A stretch of DNA of 64,000 nt from Dorea phocaeensis (GCF_900240315.1 NZ_OEPZ01000001.1:781706-845705); one strand, 5' to 3'. Counted from the stretch's first letter, positions 17,832 to 27,113 are shown. A program made the numbers and translations. The notes: generated by a model from the letters alone, not told the origin.

Positions 17832-18978
17832 TCCCCATATGCTCAACACATTCCTTTAATTGTTCCACAAGATTCATCCGGACACTTAGATCAAATGGAA
17901 GATTAGAATTTTGATGCGCTGTATTCATAGCCTTTCCAACAAACAGATTCAACTCTGTACACTCTTCAATCAAAAGCTTTGCCAACCTTGATGCTCCATT
18001 ATCTGCATCCAGTTCATCAAAAAACGCCTCATCAAACGCATCCTGTTCATATCGTTTCAGAAGTCCCAGCGCTTTTCCAAGCGTCAATACCCCTTCCGTT
18101 ACCAGATCCAGCCCGTCAATAGAAGCCGTTGGCGGAACAGAAGGATCTGCGTAATTCAATGATGTCACAATCTCTTTTTTCAAAACTCTTGCCGCAATAT
18201 TGGCACTGGTTCCTCCACAGACCACTTTTTTTCCTTCCTGACGCATAAAGTCACGGATCGCTCGATCATCATCCTCTTTTTTCTGAGGCGGTCCGGTAAA
18301 AATATTTAGAATCCGCCGTTCAATCACGCGCGCAACAGCAATCGTCGTATCATCTCCCGGCTTCTGTCCGTATAGATCATCACATGCCTGACTTAACATA
18401 GCAGCAAGTCTGGATGCCGACAACGTCTGCTTGGTACATTTCAACGTATACTCAGCCATACTCTCCCAAGTCCATCCAAAATTCAAAAGCTCTCCGACTC
18501 CTGCATAGATTACCCCATCACTCATCAGCACAAAGCAATCTTTTAGTTTCACCTGAAACCTATATTCCCGGATTTTCTTATCCTCTATCATGCGTTCCTG
18601 ATAGGGATAATCTACAATCTGTCCATCCCGAATAAACACACATTTGGGATTGTCAAATTCTACCAGATAGGCTTCTCCACTATGGAAAATCTGCAAAATG
18701 CTGAACGTCGCATATGCTATTTCCCGTACTTTACAGACAGGAAGCGTTTTTGCAATGGTTTCCACACAAGCTTCAATCTCCGCCCCTTCCAGAAACATTG
18801 TCCCCAAAATCTTAGACGTCAATGTCGCTAGAATATTGGCTTTAACGCCGCTTCCCATCCCATCTGCCAAAATCACAATCTCAGAATCATCTGTTTTCAG
18901 CACTTCCACCTTGTCTCCGCAGAGTTCTTCCTGATGCTTGTTCAAACTTTTCCATGCAATATCGATACTTACGCTCAT
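17806..18978 (-). CDS. SpoIIE-type PP2C serine phosphatase linked to the sensory hydrogenase
   Basis: 390 aa. The N-terminal ~230 residues form a PP2C/SpoIIE phosphatase domain: VILADGMGSGVKAN, LMSDGVIY and PGDDTTIAVARV supply the metal-binding aspartates. There is no membrane region, unlike real SpoIIE. The second part (CGGTSANIAARVLKKE onward) has a separate conserved look of unknown role. The gene starts two bases after the stop of the PAS-hydrogenase, and similar hydrogenase-phosphatase pairs are known in clostridial and thermophilic anaerobes (for example the hfs locus of Thermoanaerobacterium). It probably relays the hydrogenase signal by dephosphorylating a protein partner; no partner is visible here. 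Confidence 0.85.
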   Translation of the reverse strand: MSVSIDIAWKSLNKHQEELCGDKVEVLKTDDSEIVILADGMGSGVKANILATLTSKILGTMFLEGAEIEACVETIAKTLPVCKVREIAYATFSILQIFHSGEAYLVEFDNPKCVFIRDGQIVDYPYQERMIEDKKIREYRFQVKLKDCFVLMSDGVIYAGVGELLNFGWTWESMAEYTLKCTKQTLSASRLAAMLSQACDDLYGQKPGDDTTIAVARVIERRILNIFTGPPQKKEDDDRAIRDFMRQEGKKVVCGGTSANIAARVLKKEIVTSLNYADPSVPPTASIDGLDLVTEGVLTLGKALGLLKRYEQDAFDEAFFDELDADNGASRLAKLLIEECTELNLFVGKAMNTAHQNSNLPFDLSVRMNLVEQLKECVEHMGKKVKVTCY

Positions 18979-18980
18979 CT

Positions 18981-20693
18981 CTACTCTTCCTCTTCAAACA
19001 GAATCGAATCCCGAAGCCTTGAAAGCGTTACCTTCGTCTCCGCTGTCGTCTCTCCCAGAAGGCCTGCTATTTCCTGCGCCACCAGCATTTGCTTATCAAT
19101 TACCTTCTGCGCCATCTCTACCGTCTCTACTTTCAGATGATAATGCTGTTCCTTGGCTTTCTCCTCTTTGGTAATATCCTGATAGGTCACCAGCACGGAT
19201 TCCAGACTATCAATATAGATAATCGTCTCTTTCACCGTCATCCCAACCGAGTCCAAATTTAGTTTCTTATGAAACACTTGCCTTTTCGTCGCCAATACTT
19301 CCGCAATATCCTTCGCATCCACAAACTCAAAAATGTATCGCTCCAGTGCTTCCTCTCTAGAAACCCCCAGTATCTTCTGTGCTTTTTTATTACACTCCCG
19401 AATCCGCATATCCTTATCCACAATCAGAATCATATTCGGCGTCACATCCATCACAATGTTGGACATCGATTCCGCCTGTGCCACCGCATAAGGCAGACAC
19501 ATACTGATCTCTGCCTTCTTTTGATAGACTGCCACTGCCTTAGCACGACAGGTAGGATAACCACAGGCTCCGCAATTTAATTCATCAGTCTGCGTATATT
19601 TTCCCATTGCATGCAGGACTTCCTGCATTTCTGCATCCGTCGGTATCCGGTCTTCCACATGCCGATCCCGAAATGTCTTTGCAAGATCAATCTGTCTTCC
19701 GTCAATCCCTTCTGCCTCTTCCCTATAGACCGCCTGATCCTCTACATCCATCTTTGCGCGAATCAAAGACTGCTGCCACTTATCCGACGCCGGTCCCTTA
19801 ATACAGCCGCCTTCACAGACGTTTACTTCAAAAAAGCTGTGAAGAATTTCTCCCTTTTCCAGTTCTTGAAACAGTTCCATACAAGCTTTCAGACCATCAA
19901 TATGTATCTTATAATAATTATCTTCCACCGAACTGGCACGAATAGACTGAATAATACCACCGCTTACCGGGTAGAGCTGATTGACTTTCGGACTCGGATT
20001 ACCAAACGGAAGATTTTCACACTTGTCTACCTCGATGCCTTCCGCCTGCCACCATTTCACAATTTCCTCAAAGGTCAGAATCGCATCTACGGCGCCGCTA
20101 ACTCTTTCATCTCCGATTGCTTCTTCCTTCTTTGCAATACAGGGGCCTAAAAATACCACTTTTACCTCTTCTTTGTAAATGTCTTTGATCAGCCTTCCAT
20201 GCGCAATCATTGGAGACACCACTGGCGCCATCATTGGAACCAAAGATGGATAATACTTTTCAATCAGATCATTCACACTGGGGCAACAGGTAGTAATAAT
20301 ATTTTCCATCTTCCCTTCTTTTAGTAATTTCCAGTATTCCTTTGTCACAAGAGCTGCACCCTCCGCAGTCTCACGTACCTCATAGAACCCAAGCCGCTTC
20401 AGCGCATCCACAACCTGACCCGGCTTTTCATAATCCAGCACACCCAGATAAGACGGCGCCAGGGAAATAATCACCTTCATTCCCTGTCCCAAATATCCCT
20501 TGACACGCTCCATATCACTGGCAAACGTCTTGGCGTTCTGCGGACAGACCTCTAGACAATGACCACAGTTAATACAGTGATCTACCATAATATGAGCCTG
20601 CTCCTGTTCCACCGAAATCGCTTTCACTTCACAGTGGCGTACACACTTATAACAGTGCCTGCAGCTTGCATCCTTAAAATCAATTACCCGCAC
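18981..20693 (-). CDS. [FeFe] hydrogenase-like sensor protein with PAS domain
   Basis: 570 aa. Two [4Fe-4S] ferredoxin motifs (CRHCYKC at 11-17, CINCGHC at 40-46) precede the H-cluster domain with variant motifs TTCCPS (134-139), LGPCIAKKEE (182-191) and CEGGC (293-297). The usual GGGQP after the last motif is missing. A further Fe-S module, CGACGYPTC with a distant Cys (374, 377, 382, 399), is followed by a PAS domain (about 410-510) and a helical tail. This architecture matches the putative sensory, HydS-type hydrogenases, not catalytic ones. The 3' neighbour is a PP2C phosphatase. It overlaps the preceding [2Fe-2S] gene by 10 bp. Confidence 0.88.
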   Translation of the reverse strand: MRVIDFKDASCRHCYKCVRHCEVKAISVEQEQAHIMVDHCINCGHCLEVCPQNAKTFASDMERVKGYLGQGMKVIISLAPSYLGVLDYEKPGQVVDALKRLGFYEVRETAEGAALVTKEYWKLLKEGKMENIITTCCPSVNDLIEKYYPSLVPMMAPVVSPMIAHGRLIKDIYKEEVKVVFLGPCIAKKEEAIGDERVSGAVDAILTFEEIVKWWQAEGIEVDKCENLPFGNPSPKVNQLYPVSGGIIQSIRASSVEDNYYKIHIDGLKACMELFQELEKGEILHSFFEVNVCEGGCIKGPASDKWQQSLIRAKMDVEDQAVYREEAEGIDGRQIDLAKTFRDRHVEDRIPTDAEMQEVLHAMGKYTQTDELNCGACGYPTCRAKAVAVYQKKAEISMCLPYAVAQAESMSNIVMDVTPNMILIVDKDMRIRECNKKAQKILGVSREEALERYIFEFVDAKDIAEVLATKRQVFHKKLNLDSVGMTVKETIIYIDSLESVLVTYQDITKEEKAKEQHYHLKVETVEMAQKVIDKQMLVAQEIAGLLGETTAETKVTLSRLRDSILFEEEE

Positions 20694-20935
20694 CTTTCTG
20701 CCTCCTTTAGAATCACCTCATAAAAGAAATCTTTGGCATCTTCCGGTCTCACATGGTAAATCCTTTCTCCAATCCGAACGCTGACTCCCTTCGAGCAAGC
20801 GCCCATACAGAAAGAACCCGCAAGCTCTATTTCCGCCTTTACATGGTTTTCTTTCACCAATCCAGTTAATGTCTCAACGACCTCCTTCGATCCCCTGACA
20901 TGGCAGGAACTTCCAATACAAATCCAAACCCGCAT
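20684..20935 (-). CDS. Thioredoxin-like [2Fe-2S] ferredoxin-domain protein
   Basis: 83 aa with the start at the ATG at 20933-20935, served by AGGAGG six bases upstream; the open frame extends seven codons further into that site. Four cysteines are arranged CIGSSC then CMGAC, the [2Fe-2S] pattern of NuoE/HydC-type thioredoxin-like folds. It is a stand-alone small electron carrier, first gene of the sensory hydrogenase operon. By context it may pass electrons to or from the PAS-hydrogenase. Confidence 0.85.
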   Translation of the reverse strand: MRVWICIGSSCHVRGSKEVVETLTGLVKENHVKAEIELAGSFCMGACSKGVSVRIGERIYHVRPEDAKDFFYEVILKEAERCG

Positions 20936-20962
20936 AACTCTCCTCCTCATATTCATATGATT

Positions 20963-20992
20963 ATTGTATCACAGTTCCCGATCATGGAACAA
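20963..20992 (-). promoter_or_regulatory. Candidate promoter of the sensory hydrogenase operon
   Basis: On the minus strand TTGTTC (20987-20992), 18-bp spacer, TACAAT (20963-20968), 28 bp upstream of the small [2Fe-2S] gene. Confidence 0.45.
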
Positions 20993-21030
20993 CTCCCAGG
21001 ATCCGAGGCTTCACCCCGGACTCTGGGAGT
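20992..21030. terminator. Hairpin between hydA and the sensory operon
   Basis: ACTCCCAG (20992-20999) pairs with CTGGGAGT (21023-21030), and TCCG with CGGA inside. The T-run lies on the plus-strand side, so on the minus strand it is a poor terminator; it may instead attenuate or stabilise the hydCBA transcript. Confidence 0.5.
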
Positions 21031-21044
21031 CATCTTTTTATGAA

Positions 21045-22787
21045 TTAGTTCACTTTTCTCTTTACATAACTCGTATGTAATGTCTCATGCGCCTTATGGC
21101 TTCCCGGTTCTCCCAGATATTCTTCATACAACTTCTTAATCGCTGGATTCTCATGGGACTTACGGATCTTTTTGCCCTCATCGTTCCGATAGAGTGCCTG
21201 AGCGCGAATTCCCGCTACATCCGTAAAATTCCGCACATCCGCAGATACTTGAGGCTGTCCGCCGCCGTTTACACATCCTCCTGGACATCCCATGATCTCA
21301 ATAAAGTGATAATTTGCTTCTCCCGACTTTACCCGCTCCAACAATGTTCTAGCCTTTCCAAGTCCGGATGCTACTGCGACATTTACTTCCATCCCGGCAA
21401 CCTGATAAGAAGCCTCTTTTATTCCTTCTGTTCCACGGACATCTTCAAATTCCAACTTGCCCAGCTCTTCTCCTGTGAGCACTTCTACTGCCGTCCGAAG
21501 AGCCGCTTCCATCACACCGCCAGTTGCGCCAAAGATAACACCGGCTCCCGTAGATTCTCCCATCGGGTCGTCAAACCCTTCCTCCGGAAGCATGGTAAAA
21601 TCAATACCGCAACGCCGGATCAGCCTTGCAAGTTCTCTGGTGGTAATGGCAATATCTACATCCGGAACCCCTGCCGCCGCCTGATCATCGCGCCCAATTT
21701 CAAACTTCTTTGCCGTACATGGCATCACGCTGACAGAAACAATTTTTTTCGGATCAATTCCTTCTTTCTCAGCAAAACAAGTCTTCAACATCGCGCCGAA
21801 CATCTGCTGCGGAGATTTACAGCTCGAAAGATTCTCCGTCATATCCGGGAAATAATGCTCACAATACTTAATCCATCCCGGTGAACAGGACGTAATAAGA
21901 GGAAGTACACCGCCATTTTTGATTCGATCAAGAAGCTCTGTTGCTTCCTCCATAATCGTAAGATCTGCCGCCCAATCTGTATCAAACACTTTATCAAAGC
22001 CAATTCTCCGAAGAGCTGCTGCCATCTTGCCTTCTACATCGGTTCCCATTGGATACCCAAATTCTTCTCCCAAGCCAGCCCGTACTGACGGCGCTGTCTG
22101 TACTACTACATATTTATCTGGATCTGCAATTGCTTCCAAAATCTGATTCGTATAATCTTTTTCATAAAGTGCGCCCGTCGGACAGACTGCAATACATTGT
22201 CCGCATGAAACACAGCTGGTCTCCCCTAAGCCCATTTCAAAAGCCGAACCAATGACGGTATCAAATCCTCGGTTGTTGGCTCCGATCACTCCGATTCCCT
22301 GTACCTTTTCACAGACGGCTACGCATCTGCGGCATAAAATACATTTATTATTATCCCGAATCATATGCGCCGCAGAAGTATCCGGCTCATAGTGATTCAT
22401 AACGCCTTCATAATAGTTCTCATCATCCACTCCATATTCCCGGCAAAGCTGCTGTAATTCACAGTTTCCGCTTCGCACGCAGGAGAGACATTTCTTATCG
22501 TGATTGGAAAGCAGAAGCTGCAGTGTCTTCTTTCTGGATTCTATCAATTTTGGTGTATTGCTATACACCTCCATTCCCTCTCCGATCGGATGCACGCAGG
22601 CTGCCACCAGATTCCTTGCTCCTTTTACTTCCACCACACACATGCGGCAGGCACCGATCTCATTGATCTCCTTTAGATAACAAAGCGTAGGAATGCGGAT
22701 TCCCGCCTGGTGTGCTGCCTCAAGAATCGTAGAACCAGCCGGAGCCGATACATCAAGTCCATTAATTTTTAAATGAATAGTTTCCAT
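21045..22787 (-). CDS. hydA: NAD-dependent [FeFe] hydrogenase, catalytic subunit HydA
   Basis: 580 aa. Order of domains: plant-type [2Fe-2S] (C36, C47, C50, C64), a His-Cys [4Fe-4S] segment (HDKKCLSC to C109), two ferredoxin clusters (CILCRRC; CVSCGQC), then the H-cluster domain with TSCSPGW (299-305), MPCTAKKFE (355-363) and GCPGGCVNGGGQP (500-512). The first motif normally reads TSCCPGW; here the second Cys is Ser. A short basic C-terminal tail follows. With HydB and HydC it forms the electron-bifurcating enzyme that couples NADH and reduced ferredoxin oxidation to H2 formation, or the reverse. It is the third gene of hydCBA, 15 bp after hydB. Confidence 0.93.
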   Translation of the reverse strand: METIHLKINGLDVSAPAGSTILEAAHQAGIRIPTLCYLKEINEIGACRMCVVEVKGARNLVAACVHPIGEGMEVYSNTPKLIESRKKTLQLLLSNHDKKCLSCVRSGNCELQQLCREYGVDDENYYEGVMNHYEPDTSAAHMIRDNNKCILCRRCVAVCEKVQGIGVIGANNRGFDTVIGSAFEMGLGETSCVSCGQCIAVCPTGALYEKDYTNQILEAIADPDKYVVVQTAPSVRAGLGEEFGYPMGTDVEGKMAAALRRIGFDKVFDTDWAADLTIMEEATELLDRIKNGGVLPLITSCSPGWIKYCEHYFPDMTENLSSCKSPQQMFGAMLKTCFAEKEGIDPKKIVSVSVMPCTAKKFEIGRDDQAAAGVPDVDIAITTRELARLIRRCGIDFTMLPEEGFDDPMGESTGAGVIFGATGGVMEAALRTAVEVLTGEELGKLEFEDVRGTEGIKEASYQVAGMEVNVAVASGLGKARTLLERVKSGEANYHFIEIMGCPGGCVNGGGQPQVSADVRNFTDVAGIRAQALYRNDEGKKIRKSHENPAIKKLYEEYLGEPGSHKAHETLHTSYVKRKVN

Positions 22788-22802
22788 AGTCTCCGCCCTC
22801 CC

Positions 22803-24713
22803 TTATTCTTTATAGATCGCGCCGAAGCGGCATTTTTCCATACAAGCTCCGCACTTCACACATTTATCCTGATTAATCACATGAGGCTCTTTCACTGAAC
22901 CGGTAATTGCATCATTTGGACAAGTCCTTGCACAAAGTGTACATCCCTTACATTTATCAGCATCAATCTTATAAGATAGCAGTGCCTTACAGACACCAGC
23001 CGGACATTTTTTATCTACAATATGGGAAATATACTCATCCCGGAAGTACCGCAAAGTAGACAGGACCGGATTCGGAGCCGTCTGTCCCAGCGCACATAAG
23101 GATCCCGTCTTCAAATGCTCTGCCAGCTCTTCCAATTTATCCAGGTCTTCCATGGTTCCCTGCCCATTCGTAATCTTTTCCAAAATTTCCAGCATTCTTC
23201 GGGTTCCCACACGACACGGCGTGCACTTACCACAAGATTCATCTACTGTAAACTCCAGGAAAAACTTGGCAATATCCACCATACAGGTGTCTTCATCCAT
23301 AACAATGAGTCCGCCTGATCCCATCATAGAACCAATGGCGATTAAGTTATCATAATCAATCGGCACATCAAAATGTTCAGCCGGAATACAGCCACCGGAC
23401 GGTCCTCCGGTCTGCGCCGCCTTAAATTTCTTGCCATGCGGGATTCCTCCGCCGATCTCTTCTACAATCTCCCGAAGGGTCGTTCCCATGGAGATCTCTA
23501 CCAATCCGGTATTCTCTACCTTTCCGCCTAATGCAAATACTTTCGTTCCCTTGGATTTCTCCGTTCCCATGGACGCAAACCACTGAGCTCCATTTAAAAT
23601 AATCTGCGGAATATTTGCCAGCGTCTCTACGTTATTTAAAATGGTCGGCTTCTGGAACAATCCTTTGAGCGCCGGGAACGGTGGACGCGGACGCGGTTCC
23701 CCACGATTTCCTTCAATAGAAGTCATCAGAGCTGTCTCCTCGCCACAGACAAACGCTCCGGCTCCCAGCCGCAGTTCAATGTTAAAATCAAAACCCGTTC
23801 CAAAGATATCTTTTCCAAGCAGTCCACAGGCTCTTGCCTGACCGATCGCAATGGTAAGTCTCTCTACTGCAATCGGATATTCGGCACGCACGTAAATATA
23901 GCCCTGAGATGCACCGATAGCATAGCCAGCAATGGCCATTGCCTCTAAAACTACGTGCGGATCTCCTTCCAGCACGGATCGATCCATGAAAGCTCCCGGA
24001 TCTCCTTCATCCGCATTACAGCAGACATATTTCTGATCAGCTTCATTTGCTGCTGCAAATTTCCATTTCATTCCAGTCGGGAAACCGGCTCCGCCTCTTC
24101 CTCTTAATCCACTGTCTAAAATGATCTGAATTACATCCTGAGGTTTCATCGTTGTCAGCACTTTCCCAAGCGCTTCATATCCACCTGTTCCTATGTATTC
24201 TTCGATCTTCTCCGGACTGATCACGCCGCAGTTACGAAGCGCAACACGATGCTGCTTCTTATAAAATCTGGTTTCCTGAAGCGGCAGAATGCCCTCTCCG
24301 TGCTTCACCGTCTCATCATACAGAAGATGCCGAACCACATTTCCTTTTACCAGATGTTCTTCTACAATCTCAGGAATGTCTTCTTCTTTTACCATGGAAT
24401 AAAAGGCACCTTCCGGATAAACGATCATAATCGGTCCCAATGCGCACAGACCAAAACACCCCGTTTTAATCACACAGATCTCATTTTCCAGTCCATTCCT
24501 TTTTAATTCTGCTTCCAGTTCTTCTCGGATTTTCTGGCTTCCGGAAGAGGTACATCCCGTACCTCCACACACCAACACATGCTTACGGTATTGGGAACCA
24601 TTTTCCAGACCTTCCGCGCTGCCTGCCTGATAATATTCTTCGCGCTCATAGCGGATTTTTAATTCTTCATGCATCCGTTCCCGAATACTTTTTAATTCTT
24701 CAAGCGACTTCAT
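22803..24713 (-). CDS. hydB: Hydrogenase subunit HydB (NuoF-like, NAD- and FMN-binding)
   Basis: 636 aa. An N-terminal thioredoxin-like [2Fe-2S] module (CGGTGCTSSGS; TGCFGLCALGP) precedes the NuoF domain with the NADH/FMN loops GLRGRGGAGFPTGMKW and LGAGAFVCGEETALM, the SLBB segment, and the [4Fe-4S] site ESCGKCTPCRVGT with a downstream Cys. The C-terminus adds two ferredoxin clusters (CKGCTLCARTC; CVKCGACMEKC). This is the flavin-carrying centre where NAD(H) and ferredoxin electrons meet. The length is standard for HydB of trimeric bifurcating hydrogenases. It lies between hydC (26-bp gap) and hydA. Confidence 0.95.
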   Translation of the reverse strand: MKSLEELKSIRERMHEELKIRYEREEYYQAGSAEGLENGSQYRKHVLVCGGTGCTSSGSQKIREELEAELKRNGLENEICVIKTGCFGLCALGPIMIVYPEGAFYSMVKEEDIPEIVEEHLVKGNVVRHLLYDETVKHGEGILPLQETRFYKKQHRVALRNCGVISPEKIEEYIGTGGYEALGKVLTTMKPQDVIQIILDSGLRGRGGAGFPTGMKWKFAAANEADQKYVCCNADEGDPGAFMDRSVLEGDPHVVLEAMAIAGYAIGASQGYIYVRAEYPIAVERLTIAIGQARACGLLGKDIFGTGFDFNIELRLGAGAFVCGEETALMTSIEGNRGEPRPRPPFPALKGLFQKPTILNNVETLANIPQIILNGAQWFASMGTEKSKGTKVFALGGKVENTGLVEISMGTTLREIVEEIGGGIPHGKKFKAAQTGGPSGGCIPAEHFDVPIDYDNLIAIGSMMGSGGLIVMDEDTCMVDIAKFFLEFTVDESCGKCTPCRVGTRRMLEILEKITNGQGTMEDLDKLEELAEHLKTGSLCALGQTAPNPVLSTLRYFRDEYISHIVDKKCPAGVCKALLSYKIDADKCKGCTLCARTCPNDAITGSVKEPHVINQDKCVKCGACMEKCRFGAIYKE

Positions 24714-24739
24714 ACCCGTCCTCCCTTCTCGTGATCGGT

Positions 24740-25234
24740 CTATTCATATTTTGCCAGGATATCATCAATATCATCTACCGTCAGCCGTCCGTAAACTTCA
24801 TCGTTAATCATCATAACCGGCGCCAAACCGCAGGCACCGACACAACGGCATGCATCCAGGGAAAACTTGCCGTCAGGCGTACATTCTCCTCCCACAATCC
24901 CAAGTTTTTCCATCAGCTTATTGTAGATATCACCAGAACCTTTTACGTAACAGGCCGTTCCAAGACAGACGGATATATGATAGCGTCCTTTTGGATTCAG
25001 GTTAAACTGCGCGTAAAATGTAACCACTCCATAGATCTTCTCCAACGGAATTCCGGTCTCGTCAGAGATGATGGTCTGCACTTCGATGGGCAGATATCCA
25101 TAAATATCCTGCGCTTTTTGCAAGATCGGCATCAGCGCCCCCTTCTCATCTTTCAGTTCATGGATCACGTTTTTTAATTGTTCTTCCTGTTCCTTCGTTC
25201 CATGAAACTGAACTGTGGATTTGTTAGAAAGCAT
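24740..25234 (-). CDS. hydC: Hydrogenase subunit HydC (NuoE-like)
   Basis: 164 aa with the start at the ATG at 25232-25234, ten bases after AGGAGG; the frame is open nine codons further up, through the ribosome site. The [2Fe-2S] thioredoxin-like fold is shown by CLGTACYVKG and DACRCVGACGLAP, with GVVTFYAQF in the helical N-terminal half. In HydABC this small subunit carries one [2Fe-2S] cluster beside HydB. First gene of hydCBA. Confidence 0.93.
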   Translation of the reverse strand: MLSNKSTVQFHGTKEQEEQLKNVIHELKDEKGALMPILQKAQDIYGYLPIEVQTIISDETGIPLEKIYGVVTFYAQFNLNPKGRYHISVCLGTACYVKGSGDIYNKLMEKLGIVGGECTPDGKFSLDACRCVGACGLAPVMMINDEVYGRLTVDDIDDILAKYE

Positions 25235-25261
25235 TTTTGCATTACCTCCTTTTTCTGTCAT

Positions 25262-25291
25262 ATTATACTCTTAATTACTATCGTAATTCAA
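25262..25291 (-). promoter_or_regulatory. Promoter of hydCBA
   Basis: On the minus strand TTGAAT (25286-25291), 18-bp spacer, perfect TATAAT (25262-25267), just before the hydC ribosome site. The region further upstream to 25430 is AT-rich, with no other element that I see. Confidence 0.65.
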
Positions 25292-25436
25292 ATGAAATTA
25301 TTAAGTATCATAACATAGTATTTTTTTGAAATTCTATATGTTTTATTATAATTGTTTGTATTTTCTGACTTTTAAAACATCGGTAGTGCAGAAGCTATTT
25401 TCCCCACTGCAGACAGAGACAAAATGACAATAAAAT

Positions 25437-25474
25437 AGGCAGGTTTATCTCTTTTTCAGAAATAAATCCTGCCT
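25437..25474 (-). terminator. Terminator of the cobalamin-riboswitch operon
   Basis: AGGCAGGTTTAT (25437-25448) pairs with ATAAATCCTGCCT (25462-25474), with one bulged base. On the minus strand a T-rich stretch follows. It lies about 30 bp past the ecfA stop. Confidence 0.75.
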
Positions 25475-25505
25475 GTTTCAGCCAATGAAAACTTCATTTT
25501 GGAGT

Positions 25506-27113
25506 CTAAATCCCACGTAGAATCCGGTCTGCATCTGTCGTATAAAATGCATTATCCTCAAAAAATGTCTGTGCTGACTCCGTTGATAAAATCTCGCCTT
25601 CAAATAAAAGGCTGCACACATCCGCATAAGCCGCCGCAAAATCAACATCGTGGGTCACACACAATACCGTGTGCCCCTGACGTACATAAGTCTCCAAATC
25701 ATCGCCGATCCGCTTTTTTGCCACCCCGTCAAGACCTTTCGTAGGCTCGTCCAACAGAAGAAGATCCGGCTCTTTTGCCAGAACCATGGCAAGCCCCAGC
25801 CTCTGCTGCTCTCCTCCGCTCAAATCATAGGGATGCTGTGAAAGAAGCTGCAAAAGCCCCAGAGATTCTGCCAATTTCTCTGTACATCCAGCTTCCTGCA
25901 ATTCTTCCTCCACAGTATCTCTGGAAAACATGGCCTTGGGATTCTGTGGAAGAAGCGCAATCCTAGGCAGCTTTCGATCCTCTCCCAGCCGAATCTTTCC
26001 CCTATTGGCATATAGCCTCTTCCCAAGTATCGATAAAAGCGTTGTCTTCCCACTTCCATTCCCTCCAAGGATCACATGAAATTCTCCCCGCTCAATCCGA
26101 AGTTCCAGCCCCTTTAGTACGAATGGCGTCTGCTTTTGATACTGAAACCAAATATGATCAATCAGCAGGCAGACATTCTTACGGCTTCCTTTTGTTCCAC
26201 GCTCTTTGACGCTTTCTTTCTTCCGATAACGCTCCTTAATCTTTTCTATTTGTTGATCCCACTGCCCGGTCTCTTTTCCTTCCTCCTTCTTCTTTCCCAG
26301 ATATTGCCGTCCCTCTCGAACCGTAAGGGGCAGTTTCTCCACTTTCGCCTCTTTTCGTTCCTGCTCCCAGAAACATGCGATCTCTGCCGCTGCCGAAATA
26401 CCGCTTTCTAATCCATACAACTTCTTTTTCTGTTCCGCCCTTCTCCTTTTCATATATCGTACATACCCCTGGGCGTCTCCTTCATAATGAAATGCACCTG
26501 CTTCCATAAAAAGCACCCGATCCGCAAGCGGCAGCATCTCTTCTAAGTGATGTTCACTTAACACAACTGCAATTCCCAACTCACGATTGACCCGTAAAAG
26601 CACATCTAAAAAATTTTTTCTGGCAAGAGGATCCAACTGTGAGACTGGCTCATCCAGCAACAGAAGCTTCGGACGCATAGCGATCACAGATGCCAGATTC
26701 AAAAGCTGTTTCTGACCTCCGCTGATCTCATAAACAGACGCATCGATCCATTCATCAATTCCAAAAAACAACGCCGTCTCCGCCACACGCCGACGGATTG
26801 TCTCCGTCTGAAGCCCCATGTTCTCCAACCCAAATGCCAATTCATGGCGCACAGTGTCTGTTACAATCTGGTTCTCTGGATTTTGAAACACATATCCGAT
26901 CTCTTTTGCCGGAAGGTCACTCATACTTCCCTTCCTCGTTCCCACCGGAGCAATCTGCGCTTTCATACAACGAAGCAGCGTCGTCTTTCCGCATCCTGAA
27001 GGTCCGCACAACAGTATAAATTCTCCTTCTGCAATCGTCAAATCTATCGCATGCAATATATTTTTTCCATTTGGATAAGCAAAACTTAAAGCTTTTACAT
27101 CCAATACACTCAT
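25506..27113 (-). CDS. ECF transporter ATPase, two fused ATP-binding domains
   Basis: 535 aa. The start is the ATG at 27111-27113, overlapping the ecfT stop as ATGA and preceded by GGGAGG; the open frame runs 24 codons higher inside ecfT. Two complete ABC ATPase halves lie in one chain: Walker A GPSGCGKTT and GGNGSGKTT, signatures ISGGQKQ and LSGGEQQ, and LLLLDEP twice. A charged linker of about 100 residues with KKEEGKETGQWDQ joins them. This is the EcfA-EcfA' pair fused, which energises uptake through EcfT. The operon position behind a cobalamin riboswitch suggests corrinoid or cobalt transport. Confidence 0.92.
   Translation of the reverse strand: MSVLDVKALSFAYPNGKNILHAIDLTIAEGEFILLCGPSGCGKTTLLRCMKAQIAPVGTRKGSMSDLPAKEIGYVFQNPENQIVTDTVRHELAFGLENMGLQTETIRRRVAETALFFGIDEWIDASVYEISGGQKQLLNLASVIAMRPKLLLLDEPVSQLDPLARKNFLDVLLRVNRELGIAVVLSEHHLEEMLPLADRVLFMEAGAFHYEGDAQGYVRYMKRRRAEQKKKLYGLESGISAAAEIACFWEQERKEAKVEKLPLTVREGRQYLGKKKEEGKETGQWDQQIEKIKERYRKKESVKERGTKGSRKNVCLLIDHIWFQYQKQTPFVLKGLELRIERGEFHVILGGNGSGKTTLLSILGKRLYANRGKIRLGEDRKLPRIALLPQNPKAMFSRDTVEEELQEAGCTEKLAESLGLLQLLSQHPYDLSGGEQQRLGLAMVLAKEPDLLLLDEPTKGLDGVAKKRIGDDLETYVRQGHTVLCVTHDVDFAAAYADVCSLLFEGEILSTESAQTFFEDNAFYTTDADRILRGI

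Noticed and set aside
21087..21884. 265-codon plus-strand frame opposite hydA
   Set aside because: It is a shadow of the conserved hydA sequence with no start signal.
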